9,106 nucleotides of DNA. Origin: Nitrospinae bacterium RIFCSPLOWO2_12_FULL_45_22. GTDB lineage: Bacteria > 2-12-FULL-45-22. Shown here in pieces: positions 1 through 4,346 of the stretch (position 1 is its first letter; every line of letters starts with the position of its first letter). The stretch is from assembly GCA_001803565.1 (NCBI GenBank), contig MHDQ01000030.1, forward strand, positions 1-9,106, read 5' to 3'. The notes under the pieces are model-generated. The model worked only from the letters and a program-made list of their open reading frames with translations, did not search any database and had not been told where the DNA came from. The position numbers and the translations under genes are program-made.

Positions 1-267
1 TGCTACTTCAGATTTTAGCAATTGCTAAAGTTAAATGGCTTCAAATGTGTATTGCGAAGGTAACTTGGTTTATGTTTGTTACAGGAGGTTTATCTCCTTA
101 GCTTATTAACAAAAAAAATAAGCTTTAGATAGACACATACTCCATAAACAAGCATGAGTTACCGGGCTTTATGTGAAAGTAGAGCCTTACAGGGGCTTGA
201 GCAGTGTGTGGTGAAAGCTGCTTGCACCGTTCTTAGGGGGAGGCGTAAGCCTCCCGATCCACCCGGT
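1..267 (+). mobile_element. 3' part of a group II intron (partial, left edge)
   Basis: The region ends with recognisable group II intron domains V and VI (199 to about 264), so the sequence upstream is most simply the domain IV/3' region of the same intron. Its 5' part and any reverse transcriptase/maturase gene would lie left of the window. Nothing here encodes a recognisable maturase end: one frame stays open from position 3 to a TAG at 99-101, but its translation matches nothing I know. Several hairpins precede domain V: AGGAGG/CTCCT around 83-97, a perfect 8-bp AGCTTATT/AATAAGCT stem at 100-124, and GGCTTTA/TAGAGCC at 165-186. The 3' boundary is estimated from the domain VI fold and could be off by several bases. 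Whether the intron is complete and active cannot be judged. Confidence 0.6.
199..264 (+). ncRNA. Group II intron domains V and VI
   Basis: Domain V is 199-232 and is exactly 34 nt, the canonical length. It starts GAGC and ends GUUC, which pair. A GAAA tetraloop lies at 213-216 and a two-base bulge (UU) sits on the 3' side, as in the family. One lower-stem pair is an A-C mismatch (203 with 228). Domain VI follows after a three-base linker: GGAGGC (239-244), loop GUAA (245-248), GCCUCC (249-254), with GGG (236-238) able to pair with CCC (262-264). A261 or A257 could be the branch-point adenosine. Domain V carries the catalytic metal-binding site of the ribozyme and domain VI the branch nucleotide. 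The fold was done by eye; the length and the conserved ends make chance unlikely. Confidence 0.78.
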
Positions 268-364
268 GTAGTACTGCGATGAATAATTATGTAAGAGATA
301 GTAGGATGTCAAAAAGAGGAAAATTTATTCCCTTTACTTCTTAATTAAGTTGAGGCCTAATAAG

Positions 365-682
365 ATGGTTTGTTTTGAGGATCTAAAAAGAGAAGGAGAG
401 AAACCAGAGATTCGTGAAGTGAATTTAGCTAGGCAAGAAGAGGAAAGACAAAGGAGAAAAGCCGAAGAAACGAGGAAAAAAGAGAAAGAGTTACAAGCTG
501 AAAGAGCTGAAATTGAGAGTGAGCGTTGGGGGACACCTGAAAAAGTATACAGGACGTGGGAATCTAGGGCAAAATCTCTTGTTGAAATAGCAAAGGAATA
601 TGTCCGTTATGGCGCTGTTCCGGAAGGTTATCTGCTCATTGCGGGCAGGGAAAGGATGAAATTAGGTGATAAGATAAGATGA
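365..682 (+). CDS. Hypothetical small charged protein, 105 aa
   Basis: I do not recognise this protein. ATG at 365 is preferred because a GAGG at 352-355 lies 9 nt upstream; a TTG at 350 in the same frame has no Shine-Dalgarno. Residues of about 20-55 are almost all Glu, Lys, Arg, Gln and Ala with no Pro or Gly, and should form a long helix or coiled coil. The rest (about 56-105) is mixed and could fold as a small helical domain. No signal peptide, membrane segment or cysteine cluster is seen. It is the first gene after the intron, about 100 bp from its 3' end, and is convergent with the selenoprotein gene. It may be part of an accessory element, but no neighbour shows this. Codon usage looks plausible, so it is probably a real gene. 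Confidence 0.5.
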   Translation: MVCFEDLKREGEKPEIREVNLARQEEERQRRKAEETRKKEKELQAERAEIESERWGTPEKVYRTWESRAKSLVEIAKEYVRYGAVPEGYLLIAGRERMKLGDKIR

Positions 683-857
683 AGAAACAACTTAGGAAAT
701 GATTTCAAAAGTATATCAACCAGCCAGATAGAACAAGTAAGCTTTTACACAAAATAAGAAGAAGTAATCAACGAATTGGGAAAAGACATCCAACAAAAAA
801 GGGAAACGTGATTAAAATTAGTAGAAAATAATCTCGTCCCCTACGTCCCCATTTCCC
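683..857. other. A+T-rich gap without a supported gene
   Basis: The 175 bases between the small charged protein and the SECIS hairpin are A+T-rich. Short open stretches exist (for example a 17-codon run ending at a TGA near 811), but none has a start codon with a ribosome binding site. No clear terminator with a U-tract is visible. It could be decayed coding sequence, but I cannot assign it. Confidence 0.5.
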
Positions 858-892
858 CTAAAACCCGAGCCACCGGCCCGGGCAGATTTTAG
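858..892 (-). promoter_or_regulatory. Candidate bacterial SECIS element
   Basis: Read on the minus strand, a hairpin follows the UGA at 898-900. The lower stem is CUAAAA/UUUUAG (887-892 with 858-863). A one-sided bulge UCUG (883-886) follows, then an 8-bp upper stem CCCGGGCC/GGCUCGGG with one G-U pair, and a GGU apical loop (872-874). The loop begins 23 nt after the UGA. A short stem-loop immediately 3' of the UGA, with G at the start of the apical loop, is what bacterial SECIS elements look like. The true UAA stop lies within the lower stem. No U-run follows the hairpin, so an intrinsic terminator is a poor alternative explanation. Confidence 0.75.
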
Positions 893-1107
893 ACCGTTCA
901 GTAGCCATTGAAACCCACGGTTACCTTATCATCCATGAGAATGACCGGTACTTTCTTACCGCCCGAGACCTTGACCATCTCTGGTAGGCGATCCCGGTCG
1001 TTGGTAACATTTATCTCCTCAAATTCGATCCCTTTAGCCTTCAAATCCTGCAGGGCCGCGGCACAATAAGGGCACCCGGTCTTAGTATAAATAGTTGCTT
1101 GAGCCAT
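889..1107 (-). CDS. Glutaredoxin-like selenoprotein, Uxx-star type (72 aa, in-frame UGA = Sec)
   Basis: This is a thioredoxin-fold redox protein of glutaredoxin size, with CPYC at residues 12-15 and the cis-Pro motif KKVP (Pro54), so it should carry out thiol-disulfide chemistry in the cytoplasm. Translation to the first stop gives 69 aa ending GFNGY. Reading through that UGA adds Sec70-Thr-Val and then UAA, that is U-x-x-stop, the C-terminal signature of the glutaredoxin-like 'Uxx-star' (seleno)proteins. A SECIS-like hairpin follows the UGA. The start is ATG at 1107, with AGGAGG 5 nt upstream; an earlier in-frame start would add 13 unrelated residues without a ribosome binding site. The gene lies 129 bp downstream of the aldehyde dehydrogenase on the same strand and may be cotranscribed. 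The partner of Sec70 (perhaps the CPYC pair) is inferred. Selenocysteine genes selA-D are not in the window. Confidence 0.8.
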
Positions 1108-1112
1108 CCCTT

Positions 1113-1118
1113 CCTCCT
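1113..1118 (-). promoter_or_regulatory. Shine-Dalgarno of the selenoprotein gene
   Basis: On the minus strand AGGAGG (within AAGGAGGA) sits 5 nt upstream of the ATG at 1107. This fixes the start at MAQATIY and removes the longer N-terminus. Confidence 0.8.
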
Positions 1119-1136
1119 TATAAAAAGTGTAAAACT

Positions 1137-1236
1137 CAAAGAGCAAAGTGCAAAATCAAGGAACTTATTACCGACATGGACAACGGACACGACCCACGGA
1201 AATTATCTTTGCGCCCTCTGCGACTGCGGTAACGAT
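1137..1236. repeat. Degenerate intergenic repeat text between the dehydrogenase and selenoprotein genes
   Basis: The spacer holds three kinds of low-complexity, repeat-like text: AAAGAGCAAAGTGCAAAATC (1138-1157), GGACAACGGACACG (1178-1191) and TTTGCGCCCTCTGCGACTGC (1208-1227). Phrases like these recur between genes in several anaerobic and candidate-phylum genomes; that is from memory, not a search. I see no promoter of good quality and no gene. The text touches the stop codon of the aldehyde dehydrogenase at 1237. Confidence 0.4.
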
Positions 1237-2712
1237 TCAATCAATGTCAATCTGGGCCCGTTGTAGTCTCCCACTATAATCTATATAAACACTCTTCCAC
1301 TCAGTAAAGGCTTCCAGGGCAGCATTACCGGCCTCACGGTGACCATTACCCGTACCCCGCGTACCTCCGAAAGGGAGGTGTACTTCGGAGCCAATAGTAC
1401 CAGCATTGATATATACCAGGCCAGTACTAATATTATTTATGGCCTTTAATGCCTTATTGACATCCTGGGTATAAATAGATGATGAGAGGCCATAAGGGGT
1501 ATTATTATTTACTTCTATGGCCTCTTCTAAATCCTTTACCGTAATAAGGACTGTGGTAGGGCCAAATATCTCTTCCTGGGCAATCCTCATACCTGGCTTT
1601 ACTAGGGCAAATACTGTAGGTGTGTAAAAGAACCCTCTGGCGCATTCCCCCTCAGTATAGCGCTTTCCACCGGTTAATAGGATGGCCCTTTCTTTCAGGC
1701 CAATCTCGGTATAGTTATGGATGCGCTGGAGCTGGGGCTCATTAATTACTGGCCCGATGTCAGTAGTCTCCAGCAGACCATTGCCCAGCCGGAATTTTTT
1801 AACCCTTTCAACCAAGCTCCTGGTCAGGTCTTCCTGAATACCTTGCTGCACAATGACTCGGCTAGCAGCCGTGCAGCGCTGTCCTGAAGTACCAAAGGCA
1901 CTCCAGAGGATACCCTCTAGGGCCAGCTCCAAGGCGGCATCGTCCAGCACTATTATAGCATTCTTACCACCCATTTCCAGAGACAGGCGCTTACCACGCT
2001 CAGCGGCCTTGATAGCGATCTCGCGGCCTACTTCGTTAGACCCGGTAAAAGATATCATAGCTACCTTAGGATGTTCTACCAGGGCCGCTCCTACCTCTCC
2101 CGGGCCTAAGACCAGGTTAAGGACGCCGGGTGGTAAGCCGGCCTCTTCCAATATTTGTACCAGTAGCACCCCCATAATCGGGGTATCTTCTGCCGGTTTA
2201 AATACCACTGTATTGCCAGCAACCAGGGCAGGCATGATCTTCCAGGCCGGGATAGCCAGGGGAAAATTCCAGGGTGTTATGGCGGCTACCACACCGATAG
2301 GGTCCCTTACCTGCATAGCAAATTTATTGGGCAGCTCAGAAGGGGTAGTGTAACCAAACAGACGGCGTCCTTCACCAGCCATATAATAAGCCATATCTAT
2401 AGCCTCTTGCACATCCCCCCGGGCCTCTTTCAGCACCTTGCCCATCTCTCGGGTAAGCATGATAGCCAGCTCCTCTTTACGCCTCTGCAAAATATCTCCT
2501 GCCCGGAAGAGGGTCTCGGCCCGCCGGGGTGCCGGTACCTGTCTCCACCTGGAGAAGGCCCTGGTAGCTGCTTCTACGGCAGAGTCTATCTCGTTGGGGC
2601 CAGCATAAGAAACTCTCCCCAGGACTTCACCATTGGCCGGATTTAGGCTCTCAAAGACCTTCCCTGATGCGGACTCAACCCATTTACCATCTATATAGTT
2701 CCTATATAACAT
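1237..2712 (-). CDS. NAD(P)-dependent aldehyde dehydrogenase, 491 aa
   Basis: Oxidises an aldehyde to the carboxylate with NAD(P)+, in the cytoplasm. All hallmarks of the ALDH superfamily are present: PWNFP at 147-151 with the oxyanion Asn149, FKPAE at 171-175 (Glu175 suits NAD+ rather than NADP+), FTGS at 222-225, the general base Glu246 in LEMGGK, the nucleophile Cys280 in GQRCTAA, and EEIFGP near 380-385. Length is normal. The C-terminal part (HLPFGG, TGNGHREAG, EWKSVYIDYSGRLQRAQID) resembles the semialdehyde dehydrogenase branch (aminoadipate, succinate or ketoglutarate semialdehyde types). I would not fix a substrate. The start is ATG 2712, with AGGAGG 8 nt upstream; the next upstream ATG is only 2 nt from that site. 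It is divergent from the MaoC-like genes and probably cotranscribed with the selenoprotein. Confidence 0.93.
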   Translation of the reverse strand: MLYRNYIDGKWVESASGKVFESLNPANGEVLGRVSYAGPNEIDSAVEAATRAFSRWRQVPAPRRAETLFRAGDILQRRKEELAIMLTREMGKVLKEARGDVQEAIDMAYYMAGEGRRLFGYTTPSELPNKFAMQVRDPIGVVAAITPWNFPLAIPAWKIMPALVAGNTVVFKPAEDTPIMGVLLVQILEEAGLPPGVLNLVLGPGEVGAALVEHPKVAMISFTGSNEVGREIAIKAAERGKRLSLEMGGKNAIIVLDDAALELALEGILWSAFGTSGQRCTAASRVIVQQGIQEDLTRSLVERVKKFRLGNGLLETTDIGPVINEPQLQRIHNYTEIGLKERAILLTGGKRYTEGECARGFFYTPTVFALVKPGMRIAQEEIFGPTTVLITVKDLEEAIEVNNNTPYGLSSSIYTQDVNKALKAINNISTGLVYINAGTIGSEVHLPFGGTRGTGNGHREAGNAALEAFTEWKSVYIDYSGRLQRAQIDID

Positions 2713-2720
2713 GACCATAT

Positions 2721-2726
2721 CCTCCT
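2721..2726 (-). promoter_or_regulatory. Shine-Dalgarno of the aldehyde dehydrogenase
   Basis: AGGAGG on the minus strand, 8 nt from the ATG at 2712. It excludes the ATG 2 nt away and the upstream TTG at 2742 as starts. Confidence 0.8.
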
Positions 2727-2756
2727 TACGTGCCTGGAGCAACTCGATGATGCCCC

Positions 2757-2776
2757 CTAAGATTAATCTATCTTAG
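2757..2776. promoter_or_regulatory. Operator-like perfect dyad CTAAGAT-N6-ATCTTAG
   Basis: A perfect 7-bp inverted repeat with a 6-bp spacer, 20 bp in all, about 45 bp upstream of the aldehyde dehydrogenase start. The shorter palindrome AGATTAATCT (2760-2769) lies inside it. It overlaps the proposed -10 of the dehydrogenase promoter, where a dimeric repressor would block transcription. Size and symmetry suit TetR-, GntR- or MarR-type regulators, but no regulator gene is in the window. As RNA it could also form a short A+U-rich hairpin. Confidence 0.5.
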
Positions 2777-2793
2777 ATAAGCCTGTTTTGCAA
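2765..2793 (-). promoter_or_regulatory. Possible sigma-70 promoter for the aldehyde dehydrogenase
   Basis: On the minus strand TTGCAA (2788-2793) and TAGATT (2765-2770) are 17 bp apart, each with four of six consensus bases. The predicted transcript would start near 2758 and have a leader of about 45 nt. Moderate matches like these are common in A+T-rich DNA; the overlap with the dyad adds some weight. Confidence 0.35.
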
Positions 2794-2852
2794 ACGATAG
2801 GGTTTTAGCGCGGTTAATTTCCACTTTTTCTGTTTCATGAAAATCATTGTTA

Positions 2853-2877
2853 CTCCTACACTTATTCCGTGTAAGAG
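2853..2877. repeat. Imperfect dyad or hairpin in the divergent region
   Basis: CTCCTACAC (2853-2861) pairs with GTGTAAGAG (2869-2877) at eight of nine positions around a 7-base loop. It could be a second regulator site or an RNA hairpin. No U-tract supports a terminator. Confidence 0.4.
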
Positions 2878-2912
2878 GACAAATTTTGGGGAATGTCCAG
2901 ACCATATTTCCC

Positions 2913-2941
2913 TTGACACGATTGGAATATTTTTGCATCAT
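2913..2941 (+). promoter_or_regulatory. Possible sigma-70 promoter for the MaoC-like genes
   Basis: A perfect -35 TTGACA (2913-2918) is followed after 17 bp by CATCAT (2936-2941), which matches the -10 consensus at four of six positions. It would give a leader of about 135 nt before the first MaoC-like gene. The perfect -35 is the main support. Confidence 0.4.
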
Positions 2942-3083
2942 AGGGAAATCCTAATATAGCTTATTGACCGGGGCTTTTTTACTTGCTGCCTGCATAGGGT
3001 CTAGACTCATCCTCTATATCAGAAAGGGAATCTCAGGCTGGGCAGGAGGAATTTTTGAAAAAATAATAAGGGGAGGTGGTAAC

Positions 3084-3530
3084 ATGAATTTGTATTTTGA
3101 AGATTTTGAGGTAGGAGAGAAGTTCTCTACTCCAGGAAGGAGCATTTTTAATACTGATATAGTTAATTTTGTGGGCCTTACCGGTATGTATGAGGATCTC
3201 TTCTGTAATCTGGAATATATCGAAAAGGCCAGTGCCTTTAAAAAGCGGATAGTACCTGGGGCCTTGACCCTTTCGGTCTCTGTCGGCTTGTTTAGCCGAA
3301 CCGGCTGGTTCGACAAGACTGGCCTGGCCCTCACAGGTTTCCGGAAGATAAATTTCATCAATCCTCTAGTCCCAGGCGATACCATCAGGAACGAATGTGA
3401 GGTGATAGGTAAGCAGGAATCAGAGAGAAGAGATGGGGGCATTCTTACCCTGCAAGTTATAGTCAAGAACCAGCGGGATGAAGATATTGTCTCGTATCAG
3501 ACCCTGGGTTTAATGGCAAAAAGGGGTTAA
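3084..3530 (+). CDS. MaoC-like hot-dog protein lacking the usual catalytic pair, 148 aa
   Basis: This is a single hot-dog domain of the MaoC/(R)-enoyl-CoA hydratase family. The N-terminus (YFEDFEVGEKF), TDIVNFVGLTG at 24-34, KRIVPGALT at 54-62 and PGDT at 97-100 follow the family order. Active members carry a G-D-x-N-P-x-H motif after the helix start. Here the same stretch reads GMYEDLF, placing Met35 at the catalytic Asp and Phe40 at the catalytic His. Hydratase activity is therefore doubtful. It may bind an acyl-thioester, act as a structural subunit, or do different chemistry. The start is ATG 3084, with GGAGG 7 nt upstream; the frame is open further upstream but without family similarity. 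The second paralogue follows 217 bp downstream on the same strand and may be its partner in a heterodimer. Confidence 0.82.
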   Translation: MNLYFEDFEVGEKFSTPGRSIFNTDIVNFVGLTGMYEDLFCNLEYIEKASAFKKRIVPGALTLSVSVGLFSRTGWFDKTGLALTGFRKINFINPLVPGDTIRNECEVIGKQESERRDGGILTLQVIVKNQRDEDIVSYQTLGLMAKRG

Positions 3531-3532
3531 GA

Positions 3533-3597
3533 AAGGTTCAAAGTTCAACGTTCTATATAAAGCCAACCTTGAACCTTGAACGTTGTACATTGAACTT
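3533..3597. repeat. TTCAA-type inverted repeat after the first MaoC-like gene
   Basis: Blocks of GTTCAA/TTGAAC text: AAGGTTCAA (3533-3541) with TTGAACCTT (3569-3577), and CAACGTTC (3546-3553) with GAACGTTG (3578-3585). The two pairings cross, so the fold would have to choose between them, or AAGTTCAA (3541-3548) pairs with the GAACTT end at 3592-3597. It begins 2 bp after the stop codon. It could work as a transcript 3' structure or be a decayed small element. Confidence 0.55.
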
Positions 3598-3605
3598 ATT
3601 AAATT

Positions 3606-3692
3606 AAGGAGAAAGGGAGAAGAAGGGAAAATGGTGAAAGAAGAGCAATAGATATAATTTTTCTCCAGTTCCCTTTCTCCCCTTTTCTCCTT
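3606..3692. repeat. Purine/pyrimidine inverted repeat with about 25-bp arms
   Basis: The left arm 3606-3630 (AAGGAGAAAGGGAG and on) is all purine. The right arm 3669-3692 is its near-exact complement, ending TTTTCTCCTT. The arms differ at only a few positions and enclose about 38 bases. Transcribed, it gives a long hairpin followed by a U/A-rich stretch, which could end or protect the upstream transcript. It lies between the two MaoC-like genes and so could lower expression of the second one. Confidence 0.6.
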
Positions 3693-3747
3693 ATTATTAA
3701 AATGGAAATTCCTATACTATGAACTTATGAAGAGAGGAGGGAGATAA

Positions 3748-4218
3748 ATGCCAAAAGAAGCGCATATGGACCTATATTTTGATGATTTACCCCGGGGGTA
3801 TAAATTTTCTGTCCCAGCGAGAACCATATTTGATGCCGATATCGTAGGTTTTGTGGCCCTCTCAGGACAGACAGAGAGCCTCTTTTTAGATACTGAGTAT
3901 GCTGAGAAAGAGAGCATATTCAAGAAGCGGGTTGCCCCCGGCATGCTCGTCTGGCAGCTTTCTATGATGGGGATGCTCCGGTTAGGGATACTGGAAAAGG
4001 CGGGATTAGCTTTCCTGGGTCTGGATGATGTCAACTTCTTTAAGCCTGTCTGTCCCGGTGATACCATTTATTCCGAGGCAGAAATCGTGGAATGCCGAGA
4101 GACCAGCAAAGGGGATCGGGGTATTATTGCCATGCGGTTTGAGGTTAAAAATCAGCGCGGGGAAAAGGTTATGGAGTATACCCATAGAGAACTACTCCGC
4201 AAACGACCGCAACCATAA
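3748..4218 (+). CDS. Second MaoC-like hot-dog protein lacking the usual catalytic pair, 156 aa
   Basis: A paralogue of the upstream gene and the same fold: DLYFDDLPRGYKF at 8-20, ADIVGFVALSG at 30-40, KRVAPGML at 60-67, PGDT at 103-106 and a C-terminal EVKNQRGEKV strand. The motif that should read G-D-x-N-P-x-H reads GQTESLF, giving Gln41 for Asp and Phe46 for His. Both paralogues have Phe at the His position and share the FKKR-x-x-PG block, so they arose by duplication of an already altered ancestor or are held to a common new role. The start is ATG 3748, with GGAGG 7 nt upstream. It is followed by an inverted repeat and is convergent with the kinase genes. Confidence 0.82.
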   Translation: MPKEAHMDLYFDDLPRGYKFSVPARTIFDADIVGFVALSGQTESLFLDTEYAEKESIFKKRVAPGMLVWQLSMMGMLRLGILEKAGLAFLGLDDVNFFKPVCPGDTIYSEAEIVECRETSKGDRGIIAMRFEVKNQRGEKVMEYTHRELLRKRPQP

Positions 4219-4242
4219 TGACCCTTGAAATTTATTGAGATT

Positions 4243-4325
4243 GAGAGACTAATGGAGACTTGCTGAGACCGAGAGATTATTGTCGAAATGAGTCTCTATA
4301 AATCTCAGCATATAGTCCAAGTCTC
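4243..4325. repeat. GAGACT/AGTCTC inverted repeat between convergent genes
   Basis: TGCTGAGA (4261-4268) pairs with TCTCAGCA (4303-4310) perfectly. Outside it GAGACT (4245-4250) pairs with AGTCTC (4320-4325), and inside it GAGAGA-like text (4271-4276) faces TCTCT (4293-4297). The inter-gene space 4219-4346 holds almost nothing else. It may stop transcription from both sides, since the second MaoC-like gene and the hybrid kinase converge here. No clean U-tract is present, so intrinsic termination is unproven. Confidence 0.5.
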
Positions 4326-4346
4326 TATGACTCTGTGGCTGAACCG

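Larger units (their letters stand above)
2713..3083. other. Divergent intergenic control region (371 bp)
   Basis: This region separates the start of the aldehyde dehydrogenase (-) from that of the first MaoC-like gene (+). It holds a strong ribosome binding site at each end, an operator-like dyad next to the dehydrogenase, a second hairpin or dyad in the middle, and a possible sigma-70 promoter for the MaoC-like gene. These are listed separately. An open frame begins at 2964 and joins the MaoC-like gene, but it has no ribosome binding site at its start and its translation is unlike the family. Confidence 0.6.

Noticed and set aside
306-344. A 12-codon frame starting MSKRGKFIPF, between the intron and the 105-aa gene
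   Set aside because: It resembles the first residues of some replication or helix-turn-helix proteins, but stops after 12 codons and has only a poor ribosome binding site; too short to support.
1090-1140. A promoter directly in front of the selenoprotein gene
   Set aside because: The best -10-like hexamer abuts the Shine-Dalgarno, which would leave no proper leader; cotranscription from upstream is simpler.
1237-1239. The UGA stop of the aldehyde dehydrogenase as a second selenocysteine codon
   Set aside because: The family C-terminus is already complete, the frame continues into repeat text, and no suitable hairpin follows.
1853-2353. Long plus-strand open frame inside the aldehyde dehydrogenase, and similar frames inside the kinase and MaoC-like genes
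   Set aside because: These are antisense shadows of well-supported genes, with no family similarity or ribosome binding sites.
2923-2937. A sigma-54-like site (TTGG...TTGCA) upstream of the first MaoC-like gene
   Set aside because: Only 9 bases separate GG and GC where the -24/-12 spacing needs 10, and the bases after GG do not match the consensus.
2964-3083. A 40-residue N-terminal extension of the first MaoC-like protein
   Set aside because: The start at 2964 has no ribosome binding site, the translation is unlike the family, and ATG 3084 has a strong GGAGG at the right distance.
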